The notes beneath the pieces were generated by a model. It was not told the DNA's origin and made no database searches. It saw nothing but the letters and a program-made list of their open reading frames with translations. Shown here one piece after another: positions 36,701 through 47,690 of a stretch of DNA of 64,000 bases. Position 1 is the stretch's first letter; each line of letters opens with the position of its first letter. The stretch covers positions 84,508,592 through 84,572,591 of the forward strand of contig NC_092347.1 in the NCBI RefSeq assembly GCF_963676685.1, in the 5' to 3' direction. This DNA is from Mytilus edulis. Taxonomy: Eukaryota; Mollusca; Bivalvia; Mytilida; Mytilidae. A program made the position numbers and the translations under genes.

Positions 36701-39700
36701 GATCTTGCGAAACAATCAACAACTTAGATAGTTAACAACAACATTAAGAAGAGATGTTGGAAATGCACATATATGCCCTTCTCTCCTTTTGGCACTGATA
36801 TAAAAAATTAGTGTTGTCAACGGTTAACCGGTTAACCGGTTAATCGGTCGAACGACCGAATACCGAATACCAAAAACGCTAACCGGTTAACCGGACTTTT
36901 TTCAATTTCGATAGATTTGATATAAATTTGTGTTGAAAATCAAAGCATTAAATAGTTGTTTTATTTAAAAATTGTCGTCGTGGTAATTAGTTTGACAGAT
37001 CAATAGTCCAGTATATTGATTGCTATTGTTAATCCTAAAAATATAAAATTAATTAGAGTTTGGGGCAGGATCTTTAAGAAACATAATTAGTAAACATGTT
37101 TTTTTAACAGTAACTTTAAATCAGTAATGAGATTTAATTTTACTAATTACTTCATTATTTCGTTTTCGATCTAATATTGTGTAAACCTACATTTAAATGT
37201 GCAACCTCCGTAGTGCAAGGGTTAGTCTTACTTTAAATTCAAAAATTGTGAAATGCAAACCAATGTCAATGTACCCAATGTATACGGGAAAGTACGAGTA
37301 ACATGCTTAAAGAAAAAAGCAAACACAGTGAAGAAACAGGTCGTACAGCATGTACAATGACCTATAGTTGTTAATGTCTGTGTCATTTTGGTCTCTTGTG
37401 AAGAATTGTCTCATTGGCAATCATACCACATCTTCTTTTTTATAATTAATCATTTCAAATTGAAACACACCCCATTATTTTCGGAGACAGCAAGAGAAAA
37501 TGAAAGAATAATTGGTTTCAGACATATGACATATTCAGTTCAATTCTACGAGATTAAGATATTTATTTTTGATTTTTTAATCTGAAGTTGGTACAAACGC
37601 TATAGTTGATACGGTGTATTTGATTATTAAAAGTCAAACTTCGCCAGGAATCCTCACAGACAAGCCTTATAATGCCAAAGGAAAAACTTCAATTCTAAAA
37701 GCGTATTTATGACTTGTTGTCAAATTGACACTCATACCACATCTTATATCTATGTGTAGGGTTCTATTGATAAGGCTTTCAAACACCAACTTAAATTACC
37801 GGTTAACCGGTTAATCGGTCGAACGATTATCCGAGTAACCGGTTAGGCAAAAGTCTACGATTTGGCAACACTAAAAAAAATGGATGATAAAAGTCTCTCC
37901 ATTATAATACTGAATACCTGATTTTCAAAACAAATCCTAATGAAGAAGGATACATAGACGGATCCGTCAAGCCATTCGACTACATATATTTCTACAGTTC
38001 TTTAATACATGTACTACCATTTTGTTCTTACACATATGACTGTAACAATAATGTGAAAAGGTATACCAAAACCACAGTGTCAATCAAATGGGGTATATTA
38101 AACGTTCTAAAGATTTACTACAAAATCTTCAATCACTAGGCTTACAATTTAATTCATTTACATCAAAACATTATATTTGTCTACGCTTAACACTATTATT
38201 GAACATGATAAATTGAAAGAATTATTGCATCGTCCCTGCGAACAGAGTTGTTTTCTATAAAATTGAGAAACGTAGATATAAATCATTCGTTGAAGTGAAG
38301 AATCACACTGATTCGAAGAAAAATACAACAAATATATTATCATTAAACTGCTGGACTTCTGATGGACAACAATTTTATGAAATGTGATATGATTGCCAAT
38401 GAGACAACTTTCCATCAGACACCATATGCTGTAGGATCTGTTGTCTCTACTCACTATGGTAATGTTTTCGCGGTCATAGATTTTAAGATACCAGTATAAG
38501 CGTTTGATCCAGATCTGAAAATTTACTAAGGCTGTTGAGTTCAAGATTTTGACATTTTGAGTGTTAATTATGACGAGTGAGTTATGAATATCAGAAGCCG
38601 CTTGCCCTGTCGACGCTCACGGTCTCGTTCCTTTTGTGAATCTTATAAATCTCTCAGTTTTTGTTTTTATCTTGATTTGTCTCTTACAAATTTTACTAGA
38701 TTTGCACATCTGTAAACTATTGTTGCATTGTTTCAAATTTCTAAAGGGCGGGAGGTTAAGCTAGCCACATAACCAGGTTAAACCCACCCTTTTTTTCTTA
38801 AAATGTCCCGTACCAAGTGCGGAAAATAGCCATCGTTATATTACAGTTCGTTTCTGTGTGTGCATTTAAGTGTTGTGTTTCTGTTGTGTCGTAGTTCTCC
38901 TCTTATATTTGATGTGTTTCCCTCAGTTTCAGTTTGTAACCTGGATTTGTTTGATCCTCAATCGATTTATAAATTTCGAACAGCGGTATACTACTGTTGT
39001 CTTTATTTTTTATACTATATTACATAAATTTTCGGGAAAAGTATTCTCACAAAAATTACTGAACATGAGTGTGTAAATTTAAACCTTTTTCAAGAAATAC
39101 AGGATATCATTATTTTCATAGGCTATTTCAAAACAGGTAACTAATGCTATGAGTATAAGAGTTGTTCTATCAGACCTCTAAATACATAAATGAGTCATTT
39201 TTTTTTAAATTTGTACATCTAGTTTATAAAAGAAAGACAGAAATCGCAAACATTTTGATTCATATCACGACGCGACTATTCACTTACAAATGTGTCATCT
39301 AACCATGACAGACACTAGTTAGTTGTGAGCAAAAGGAATACTTTATCTATCAATTGACATGCTTCAGATAAACTCAAGACTTCAGTCAGTGAGATATCGG
39401 GATTCTTTTTAATTAAGTCTTGCATATTTGTTCTATGGCTTTTAAGTTATATCATTCAGGCAAAATGTAAAAACAACCAATTAAATTATTCTGCCATAAA
39501 TATATTTGCTACAAGATATCATATACAAAATTATAATAAAGGCTGCGGTTCCAATTAAATCGGCCCCAAAACAATCTCTAAAATGGTAATTTAAGAATAA
39601 TAGGTCAATTTGAACGTGTTAATAACATCCTAGTGACATCAAAATTGCAAAATTTACAATTTTCCTTGTACAAATCTCGTACATCATAGAGAACATGGAA

Positions 39701-42700
39701 AATTAAACAATGTTTGAAATATTAAAACAATTAATACAAATGAATCTGATGTACAGTAGTTGTCGTTTGTTTATGTAATATATACGTGTTTCTCGTTTCT
39801 CGTTTTGTTAATATAGATTAGACCGTTGGTTTTCCCGTTTGAATGGTTTTACACTAGTAATTTTGGGGACCTTTATAGCTTGTTGTTCGGTGTGAGCTAA
39901 GGCTCCGTGTTGAAGGCCGTACTTTAACCTATAATGGTTTACTTTTTAAATTGTTATTTGTATGGAGAGTTGTCTCATTGGCACTCACACCACATCTTCC
40001 TATATCTATTCGACATACAACTGAATAATACAGTTGTGTACCTTGCTCACACTATGAATAATATTTTTGAGATTTGAAATAGAACGTAAAAACTACGAAA
40101 ATGCCTTTTTTGCCCTTGATTTTTGGTGAATTTTTAATGCGACACTGTAGCAATTCGAAATTTGTATTTTACTGATTCAGGAATGTCGTATTTGTCAGAA
40201 AGTATACTAAAAAGATAAATCACAAAAATACTGAACTCCGAGGAAAATTCAGATAGGACAGCCCCTAATCAAATGGCAGAATCAAAAGCTCAAACACATC
40301 ACAACTAATGGATAATAACTGTCATATTCCGGCCTTGGTACAGAAATTGTTTATGAAGAAAATGGTGGATTGAACTTGTATTACATTCGCATCAAATTCC
40401 TTTGTATTGAAAAACAAACAGACATAATAGGTAAAAAGTGTTTAAAAAAAACATGAATCGTGTGCATTTATCATGTTTGCTTCGAAAAAGTAGATTCAAT
40501 GGGAAGTTCCGAACATTACTCGAAAAAAAATTTCCTTAGGACACCATATGTCAAAGTTGTAATATGAATAATATGGCACTTACTTGAAAGATGAATATCC
40601 GGCAATCTTTTCAACAATATCGCCATACAGACCGGAACAATTTATAACTATTTTACTTTCAACGTTTCCTTTGTTCGTATAAACATTCCATGTCCTATTA
40701 CTATAATTAAATTCAACATTATTGACCATTGTACTTGTATATATCTAGAAAAAAGGAAATATTTGTATTGGCAACAGTAAGATTTTTGCTATAAAACTTG
40801 CACGTAAGTGTTCGTTTTCACAGATATATATATATATATATATGTATCGGTAGTATGTACATGTTTATGTCGGGATATGGTACTTCTTAATATCTAAGAA
40901 TTTCTAGGAATTTTATGTAGTTCAATTTGAATTCATTTCAGAATATTTTAATCATGACACTTCCAAAGTACAGGTTACTATGCTGATGACGGCTTAATAT
41001 TCATATTCAAATGCTGTATATGATAATATACCAAGTGGGTAAGATTGGTGAATAATCGGTTAGGATTAAACTGACAATTAAATATCTATCAATGTAAGAC
41101 AAACAGACAAGGGTCAGACTGGAGTGTAAAATACTAACTGGCAATCTGCTGCCATCAACAGTGATCAAAAGTCATTCTGAAAAATAAGCATTACAAATCC
41201 CGTATGACGAAATGTACACATCAAAAGATAATGGTCCAGTACGATTTAGAATGAATCATTGAACGAAAAATCAAAAAGCAAGACAATTATCAACGACAAC
41301 CACTGATTTTTTCACATAAAGGATGTAGCGGATTTAACTATGTTAATAGGCGAATAACAATCCTCCTAACGTGGATAAGTGGTATTACAAAAGAACAGTT
41401 GAAAATGTTTGACTCATTAGATCCGCACTGAGCACACAAAAAACCTAACATACAGACATACACAAAAAGAACATAAACGAGGGTTATCCTCAGTCAAATA
41501 ATAAGATATGGATTATCATTGATATGGTCATACCAAGAATATGTGGTACGAGTGCCACTGTGACAATTCTCCACTAAAATCACAATGTATAAAAAGAAAA
41601 CAATTATAGGTCGAAGTACAGCCTTCAACACGGAGTTTTGGCTCAGAATCAACACCAAGCTATCAAGGGCCCCAAAATAAAAAGTGTAAAACAATGCAAT
41701 CAGGGAAACCAACTGTCTAATCTTTGTGAAAACGATAAACGAGAAACACTTATGAACAACACCAACAAGCGACAACCTCTGAACAACAGGATCATCATAT
41801 ATTTTTAATTGGTTAACGAGTTTTGATTATCAGTAAAAGAAAGACGAAAGATATCAAAGAGATATTCAAACTCATAAGTTGAAGACAAACTGATAACGAA
41901 AAGGCAATCAAAACATAGATACCTAAGGACTGTGAACTATTTGGTACTGTGTCATCTTATTTATTTATTGCCAAACTGTTCGTTGGAAAACATTCGGTTT
42001 ACATGAAAGATTTTTGGCTAAGCTCATTTTAGTATTCAAGTTAATCCTGCGTTTATATCATAGGTTTTAATCAAGTGCTTTGGACACTGTGTTTTATGTA
42101 TCTGTCTTGAAATTCGTTGTCGCCATGAGGTGACAAGTGATTAACTGGAATTGTTACAAGACACTTCACAGTGATTTATTATTTAATAGTTAATTTATCA
42201 GTGTGCAACCAGTTGTAAACCTTAAAGAGTCGGAGACTGCTCTTTTTGATTAATTCAAGATTTCACAGCTACAAGGCAACGTAGGAATCAAAGCTCGAAA
42301 TCATTATATCCTTGATCGGAAAATTACCATAAGACATACTTATTTCCTTTCTAACGACAGGTTCTGTCATTATAAAAAAAAAACGTCTGCATTCATATAA
42401 TAGTTACTGGACTAAAAAAAAAATAACCATTATATATTGTAATTTTATAGTTCTAGAATCAGACACCAACAACAAATAATCTATTAGAGGCTCACCTCTT
42501 TAAAACATTTGATATAAAACATAATATAATATTAACAGATCAATGTATATAAAAAAAAAACGTTTTAAAAAGAGTTATGAGAGACTGCAAAACACAGATT
42601 AAAATATATATGTATATTACATATAATAACATTTCTCTAATTCTTCGTCAACTTATCCCTTTCTGCTCCCATTGTATAAAAAAATTAATCAACGTGTTGT

Positions 42701-45054
42701 TCGTTTGATCTTAGTTTTTCATTGGTTAAAATCCGATTATGACGTCTAATTTTCTTGTTTTCCTCTGGATTTCCTATTGTGACTGCATGAAAAAAGGTGA
42801 TCATGCCTGATGACGTCACATAGACAGAACACATCTTTTTGCAAATCAGTCGCAAAGAAGGAATAAGTTTGCCTGCGTATTGTTTAAAAATCATTAGAGA
42901 AACAGATTCCACCACCAAATCTCGTGTAATACGATATTTATCCACTCTCGACAGTTAAATTTTAAATATTCAAAACGCTCGGCAAGGCCTGCGTTTTAAA
43001 TTTGAAAATGTAACTGTCTCGAGTGGATAAATATCGTATCACACTCGATGTAGTGGTAGAATCTATATATATTAATATATCTTAACATAAAATACCAGAA
43101 TAGTGCAGTATATGAAATATAAACTTTAGAATGTATTTATAAGGCTGTTTACTTCTCTAACATTTTTTGTAGACAAAACAATGTGTTTAAGCCAGATTAA
43201 AGATGAGAAATATATAATTGAGTAAAGTGTAAGGGTAATCACTGATCTTGTTTTGAACTCCTTGTCAAATATTTTAATCTCTAGTTTTATGTATGTAGGC
43301 TAGGCTCTTTGAAATTTGACTCGCTAATATAAACCTTATGTTTTTTAATAATTCAATTAAACCCATATTTTTTTTAAAGCTCTTGAATTTTAGTTACTTT
43401 TTCAGAGTTTATGAAAAAAACGGATTTTAATGTTTAAATCGAGAGAGAATCATATGGGGTGTACATAATGATTTCCAAAAGAAAATTAAATCTTCAAACA
43501 TCTCACAAATACTGCGTTTCCATTTGAAAAACGTTTACGGGTATGTATCTTTAGTGCAAATAAAGCTGTTTTAACCATGATCTAGGTAATTTTTAAATTG
43601 CATCAACTAAACAAACCTTTGCACCTCTTATACGTGCATGCTCAGCCATTACTATAGGAGTTAACCAAGGGTCCACTATAGATTCTCCCGGGATATGTAT
43701 TGCACCAGTAGCATTTCTCGACAAATTTGGTTCTCTCTGGTAAAGTTCCGATAAACTGATTTGATTAATTTCAGAAAGTTTAGATATTCTTGAATGTTGC
43801 ATAATTTTAGGTAGTTTTGACATCTACAAAAAAAAATAACAATAAAATCATATTAAAAAGTGTATGGATTGAACACGTTTTTATACTGTAGGCATTTTGT
43901 TTCGATGTGAATATGCTGAAGACTGAATACGCATGATGCTTTTTTAAGAAGAGGAATATGTCGGAAGCTTTGAATGAAAATATGTCAGTCTTCAAAGAAA
44001 GGTGTGTATCGCCTGGTGTCCCCAATTTTAATCAGAAATGTTAAAGTCCTTGTTTTGGTGTGGAATTCACGAAATATCACTCAGATCAAAAACCAAATAA
44101 GCAGCTACAAAACTTTACCAAATATAACTGCAGTGTTTGTTGCAATCCGTCAAGCTGCTTCAATAATTTGCAGTTACCCAACTGATGAACTTTGGTTATA
44201 CGGTTGTACAGTGACCTTTTGTTGTGAACATAATCTTCATGTGGTCTAGCGAACATGTCTCATTTTTCAACTTTTGCATCTTTTATATTAATATGTGCAG
44301 AAATAACAAATTGTTTGTTTTGATATGGAAAACTTTGAAGATCCTTCATTTCACATTAAAATAACAGATGCATAATTTCATATTCTGTGGGAATTTGGAT
44401 GAATTATGCTAAGTCCTTATGCAAGTAACAAAGAGTAACGCGGACGAGAAAGAATCAGAGTAGAGTTATTAGTTATCCATATGTATCGTTACATTTCCCT
44501 GTCATTCGGGCACATGCAGTTAATCCATCCAAAATAACTCTGAGTTGGAAATACAAAATCCTTGCAAAAACCTTTGAAAAATTATCAAAATCTGTAAAAA
44601 TGTGTACACGAAGCTATTATGACGTCGTTACTGCATTTACTGTGATGACCCGAAACCAATTGTTTTTTTTTTGGTTTTTTTTAATTGCTTTAATATGCAT
44701 GCAAATGTAATACTTAAAATAAAAGTTTAAATGTCAAGTAAAAATCAAGTTAAAACAAATTTATTATTTAAAATTATTGAAAAAAATCATTTTCTTAATT
44801 GCAATAAGTTCGTTTAGTTGTTTTTGTTGGTTCTGTGTATCATAAATCAAATATCCTGATTTCCAATAATAAACTGGAAATAATGAAAATGTTGTGTTAC
44901 CTGAGCTGAATCCCACGCTACCATTGTAGCCCCAATGCGATTGTATGGTAAATCTAGCTTGTTGAGTATATCAAAAATATGAAGTTGACATTGTTGAATG
45001 CAGTGCAGTTCTAAACTTCCAAGAGGTGCGTCGAAACCTGTATGAAGCATTCCA
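27467..45054 (-). CDS. GlpA-like FAD-dependent oxidoreductase (DAO family), six exons, N-terminus not found
   Basis: Exons in transcript order are 44901-45054, 43617-43823, 40584-40744, 32616-32734, 29619-29829 and 27467-27725. Phases match at every junction (2/0/0/2/1/2) and give 370 aa. Family landmarks in order: GMLHTGFDAPLGSL, GAIHIPGESIVDPW, KIVINCSGLYGD, KPRKGQYLIF, SILPVPTE, IIGPTAE, YTGVRPA and the C-terminal FAD-binding GIRSTGLSGCIGIA. These fit the DAO fold as in bacterial glycerol-3-phosphate/2-hydroxyacid dehydrogenases, so it probably oxidises a hydroxy-acid or polyol phosphate using FAD. The substrate is not decided by the sequence. The [2Fe-2S] BFD-like domain of full-length GlpA is absent. 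The first ~45 residues with the Rossmann GxGxxG motif are missing: exon one here starts mid-codon after an acceptor, so at least one upstream exon must exist, in 45055-64000 unrecognised or outside the window. No in-frame stop or frameshift is seen in the six exons. Confidence 0.88.
28270..28370 (-). repeat. R5 repeat fragment
   Basis: CTTAGCCGTATTTGGCACAA and CTTTTTGGAATTTATGATCC are the reverse complement of the central R5 motif. Confidence 0.6.
29285..29580 (+). repeat. R1 repeat copy
   Basis: It contains AATCTGTCCAAAGTCAGGAA, GTTCGGTATGAGCCACGGCT and AGGAGAGTTGTCGCATTGAC. Confidence 0.65.
29619..29829 (-). CDS. FAD oxidoreductase exon E
   Basis: The acceptor TTTTATAG precedes TACATGACAATG. 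It encodes VHDNVIIGPTAEETEDRHAS through HMYTGVRPATENKDYQIIAR. The donor ACAG|GTGAAT leaves phase 2. Confidence 0.87.
31100..31310 (-). repeat. R1 repeat copy
   Basis: It contains AAGATGTGGTATGAGTGCCG, GAGACAACTCTCCATCCAAG and GGCTCACACCGTACAGTAAG. Confidence 0.65.
31555..31850 (-). repeat. R3 repeat copy
   Basis: It contains AACAGTAGTATACCGTTGTT, CATAAATCGATTGAGAGAAA and AAAATGGTGGGTTGAACCTG. Minus-strand frames at 31542-31956 are read through this repeat. Confidence 0.65.
31975..32370 (+). repeat. R5 copy joined to an R4 copy
   Basis: The R5 part shows CGCACGTTTCGTCTACATAA and CAGTTGTGCCAAATTCGGCT. The R4 part shows CAGGTCAGGAATGTGACAGT and TGCCATTTGGTTTGGGACTT. Confidence 0.6.
32616..32734 (-). 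CDS. FAD oxidoreductase exon D
   Basis: The acceptor ATTTTTCAG precedes AATCAAACC. It encodes KIKPRKGQYLIFNKTAKDVI and SSILPVPTEITKGIIVFKS. The donor TCTG|GTAAGG leaves phase 1. Confidence 0.87.
34471..35092. mobile_element. Element with 79-bp near-perfect terminal inverted repeats
   Basis: Arms 34471-34549 and 35014-35092 match with a single mismatch (ends ACATAAAAGTTAGAAGG and CCTTCTAACTTTTATGT), and similarity extends further inward through GTATTATA. The 464-bp middle includes an R1 copy (about 34780-34915). It is non-coding and probably a foldback or MITE-type element. Confidence 0.75.
34780..34915 (+). repeat. R1 repeat copy inside the 79-bp-TIR element
   Basis: It contains TTGCTGAAGGCCGAACGGTG and GGCGAGTTGTCCTATTCGCA, a diverged R1 end. 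Confidence 0.5.
35610..35880 (+). repeat. R3 repeat copy
   Basis: It contains AAAACCAGGTTCAACCAACC, ACCAAGTCAGATATACGGCA and TTTTGAACAGCGGTATACTA-like sequence ending near 35860. Confidence 0.6.
36809..37873. mobile_element. hAT-like non-autonomous element with palindromic subterminal block
   Basis: The ends are TAGTGTTGTCAA and TTGGCAACACTA, flanked by 8-bp direct repeats with one mismatch (TAAAAAAT / AAAAAAAT), as expected for hAT transposases. Both subterminal regions carry ACCGGTTAACCGGTTAATCG-type palindromes followed by GTCGAACGA. R1-derived sequence lies inside (37355-37440). No transposase frame was found. Confidence 0.65.
38085..38350 (+). pseudogene. Decayed reverse-transcriptase fragment
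   Basis: Plus-strand translation gives RSKDLLQNLQSLGLQFNSFT then SKHYICL and, after stops, NRVVFYKIEKRRYKSFVEV with NHTDSKK. The same order (Leu-rich helix, SKH, KKNGKRRY, NHTDS) occurs at 57790-58030. I recall it from Penelope-type or similar retroelement RTs of molluscs. In-frame stops mean it is dead. Confidence 0.5.
38375..38450 (-). repeat. R1 repeat end fragment
   Basis: GATATGATTGCCAATGAGAC and AACTTTCCATCAGACACC match inverted R1 ends. Confidence 0.55.
38745..39005 (+). repeat. R3 repeat copy
   Basis: It contains CCAGGTTAAACCCACCCTTT, AAAATGTCCCGTACCAAGTG and GAACAGCGGTATACTACTGT. Confidence 0.7.
39740..40010 (+). repeat. R1 repeat, well-preserved copy
   Basis: It contains ATAGATTAGACCGTTGGTTT, GTTCGGTGTGAGCTAAGGCT, GTTGAAGGCCGTACTTTAAC and AGAGTTGTCTCATTGGCACT, the best reference copy of R1 here. 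Confidence 0.7.
40215..40390 (-). repeat. R4 repeat copy
   Basis: It contains AAATACTGAACTCCGAGGAA, CCCCTAATCAAATGGCAGAA and AACTGTCATATTCCGGCCTT. Confidence 0.65.
40584..40744 (-). CDS. FAD oxidoreductase exon C
   Basis: The acceptor CTTTTTTCTAG precedes ATATATACAAG. It encodes IYTSTMVNNVEF, then KIVINCSGLYGDIVEKIAGY. The donor CAA|GTAAGT leaves phase 2. Confidence 0.85.
41530..41905 (-). repeat. R1 copy (reverse) followed by an R6 fragment
   Basis: R1: AATATGTGGTACGAGTGCCA, GACAATTCTCCACTAAAATC and TTCAACACGGAGTTTTGGCT. The R6 fragment begins at about 41838 in plus orientation with AAAGACGAAAGATATCAAAG. Confidence 0.6.
42904..43063. repeat. Long hairpin (inverted repeat, ~70-bp arms)
   Basis: The left arm includes ACGATATTTATCCACTCTCG and ends near CAAAACGC. 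The right arm begins GCGTTTTAAATTTGAAAATG, includes GAGTGGATAAATATCGTATC, and ends AGTGGTAGAATCT, facing AGATTCCACCACC at 42904. The loop is about 13 bases. It may be the end of a foldback element extending left. Confidence 0.65.
43617..43823 (-). CDS. FAD oxidoreductase exon B
   Basis: The acceptor TTTTTTGTAG precedes ATGTCAAAACTACC. It encodes 69 complete codons, including ELYQREPNLSRNATGAIHIP and IVDPWLTPIVMAEHARIRG. The donor is AAAG|GTTTGT. The initial ATG is internal methionine, not the gene start. Confidence 0.88.
43824..44900 (-). other. Intron between exons A and B
   Basis: 1.1 kb of A+T-rich sequence with consensus splice ends. A 91-codon plus-strand frame at 43974-44249 shows no domain. 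I see no repeat here that I recognise. Confidence 0.75.
44901..45054 (-). CDS. FAD oxidoreductase exon A (first found)
   Basis: The acceptor ATATTTCAG precedes TGGAATGCTT. The leading T completes a codon begun upstream (AG|T, Ser, fits NSG in homologues). It encodes GMLHTGFDAPLGSLELHC through MVAWDSAQ. The donor is CAG|GTAACA, leaving phase 0. Confidence 0.87.
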
Positions 45055-45784
45055 CTGAAATATAATAGAAAAAAATATTTCCAAAAGAACCAATCGAATG
45101 AAATCATAACATAAAAATAAGGTAGGATAATATTCGTTTTCATAAAATTGGAAGAGAAAGCCTTTTCATCTTTTCCTCGAAACTGACCTACTTAATTAAA
45201 CTTTTTACCGTAAGTGTACAAATATGAGCAACACGACGGGTCCCGGTATCATTTCCGGTATTGTTTTTGTTTTTTGTTGTGGAGTATGCGTTGCTAAATC
45301 TTTCGTTTTGTGTGTTGTGTTTTGTGTACTTTTCTATGTATTTGGTTTTTTTTTAAATGTTGGGTTTGTTTTTTTTGCCATTTTAAATACACCTATGGGG
45401 TTTTTCTGTCTCTCTTTCAGATGAGTATTCCGTCATCTTTTGTCTATCACTTGATTTTTTATCTTTTCCATCGATTTATTAATTTTGAAGGTAGGTTAAC
45501 AACTGTTCTTGTAATTTATTTTTTTTTTTGGGGGGGGGGGAATGTAATTAAAAATAATGCTGTATTTTAACTCTATAATAGCCACTCTTGTGATTTATAT
45601 GTATTGCTTCTATTTTGTAGAATGTATTCATAAATTATGTAAACCTTTCAAATTCACTTATATGTGAAATGGCATATCTATAATGACATATATTTTTATA
45701 CTGAAGAACGGTTTTCTTTCGTTATACTTTCTAGAAGAATAGTTTATAAATAAACTCATCATAGAAACCAGTATTAAATTTGAT

Positions 45785-45945
45785 ATTCACATCAGACGCG
45801 CGTTTCGTCTACAAAAGACTCATATGATCCAGTGACGCTCGAATCCAAAATAGTTAAAAAGGCCAAAAAAAGTAAGAAGTTGAGGACTAAAATTCCTAAA
45901 AGTTTTGCCAAATACAGCCAAGGTACTCAGTAATTTATTCCTGAG
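45785..45945 (+). repeat. R5 repeat copy
   Basis: It contains CAGACGCGCGTTTCGTCTAC, AGTGACGCTCGAATCC and AAAGTTTTGCCAAATACAGC. Confidence 0.65.
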
Positions 45946-47099
45946 GTAGAAACGCCTTAGTATTTCAAACATTCAAAGATATCTTGTTTCATGATTTCTA
46001 ACATATAGAACTTAATAAAAGATTTTATGTTCAAAACACATTGTTGCAAAGTAGTTCTTATTGAACTATGATCTTCTATTTTCACATATCATGTTTATTT
46101 ATGTGATTTTTATCTTCTATATCGTTTTATAAGTATTGAACATCGGTTTACTACGGTTAATCAAGTTTCATTAAAATCTATGAAGTATTTTTAACCTTAA
46201 ATAGTCTCTGTGTTATCATTGTAATATGTATTGCCTGAAGTAAAATAATGCATTTTTAAATTATATAAACCTTTTACCCTTAATAGCGTTTTTATTCTGT
46301 TGTACTTTACAAAACAAGTAATATCTTGCTTCATGATATCTAACGTATATAATTTAATAAAAGATTAATGTTCAAAACACAGTATTGCAAAGTAGTTCCC
46401 TGGAACTACAATCTTATATATTTCACGTATTATATCTTCTCATGTGATATTTTATTTACGTAAATTAAATTCAAAACATTTTAAGAATCAAGTGTCAGTG
46501 CAATGCAATCGTTTCTGTTCATTTACGTCTCTGTTCTGTGAATATTTATATCTTTTGTCAATATTCAGGTTTTTATTGTTAAAACCTAATCAAAACAGAC
46601 TTTTACTTGCTTTGTTACGCTAAAACTAATAAGACAATGGAATCTGTTACACAAGAAGTACAAAGTTAATATCCTGTATTCATCCTTTCGTTTGTTGTTT
46701 CGTTCGTCTGTGTGATTATTATGTCAGGAGCTTATGTAATGCGTTAATCTATTGTCCTGAGAATAGCCTAAATCGGAATACTTTAACATGAACTTTCAAA
46801 CTTCCTTGATTAAGTTAACTGATCTTTGTAAAGGAAATTTGCTTATAGAGTATTGTTATATTGTTTACAAATAATTCTATCGGAAATCAAAAGTACATTA
46901 CATTGATGTTTTTGGTATCAAATTTCAAAATATTGTTGCTATATTTTAATGTTTCTTTGTTAGTATTTTCCACAAGCTGATTATTGATTTATAGAGTATG
47001 TAAATAAAAAGTCATTCTGACCTCTTGAGATTAAAGCTCTCATCTTATCAACAGATAATGAATCCTAAATTTTTCCCTTGTTTACCAAAAAGTAAAAAC

Positions 47100-47215
47100 A
47101 CAAAAAAAATGAACTCCGCGGAATATTCAAAACGGAAAGTCTCTAATCAAATGGCAAAAAAAAAGAGCTCAAAACATACCAAACGAATGGATAAATACTG
47201 TCATATTACTCTAAG
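47100..47215 (-). repeat. R4 repeat copy
   Basis: It contains AATGAACTCCGCGGAATATT, GGAAAGTCTCTAATCAAATG and CAAACGAATGGATAAATACT. The 66-codon plus frame over it is not a gene. Confidence 0.6.
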
Positions 47216-47469
47216 CAGACAGTAAGATCGTATTTTTCTAGTGATACATGTAACAATTCAATCATGTTTTTTAATTCGACCACATTATAATTAGTATGCT
47301 TGTTATGACATCAATTTTTTATTCATTAAAATTTATTGCGCATGTTCACATTGTTTTCACTTATTAAACAGAGCTGAAGATAGCCTTACACCTGTTTATT
47401 AACCTCAAACAAATACAGCTGATATTTAAATTAGATGGAAACCAGACCCTAATACGCAAGAAATGTGAT

Positions 47470-47690
47470 AGTTAACAAGAGATATTCAAACTCATTAGAC
47501 AAAAATAAATTGTCAGCGCCATTGCAAAAAAACAAAAAATAAAATAAAATACAAAACACAACACAACACAACACAACATAGACTGAGCAAAACGAACCCC
47601 AATAAAAAAAAATGGTGTATTAATAATTGCTCCGGAGGAGTTAGCAGATCCTGCTCAACATCTTGCACCCGTCATTTTGCTTGTGTAAAT
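47470..47690 (+). repeat. R6 repeat copy with CAACA microsatellite
   Basis: It contains AGAGATATTCAAACTCATTA, a short ACACA/ACAAC run near 47555-47577 and GTTAGCAGATCCTGCTCAAC. Confidence 0.6.

Larger units (their letters stand above)
32735..40583 (-). other. 7.8-kb intron between exons C and D
   Basis: It contains the 79-bp-TIR element (34471-35092) with an internal R1 copy (34780-34915), R3 (35610-35880), the hAT-like element (36809-37873), a reverse-transcriptase fragment (about 38085-38350), R1 (38375-38450), R3 (38745-39005), R1 (39740-40010) and R4 (40215-40390). No nested gene is supported. Confidence 0.8.
40745..43616 (-). other. Intron between exons B and C
   Basis: It contains a short TA microsatellite (about 40825-40845), R1 in reverse (41530-41795), an R6 fragment (41830-41905) and a 160-bp hairpin (42904-43063). 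No gene is seen. The 86-codon minus frame at 42685-42945 runs into the hairpin and looks repeat-derived. Confidence 0.75.

Noticed and set aside
38158-38544. 128-codon minus-strand frame
   Set aside because: It is opposite the decayed reverse-transcriptase fragment and an R1 end. The plus-strand reading explains the sequence better.
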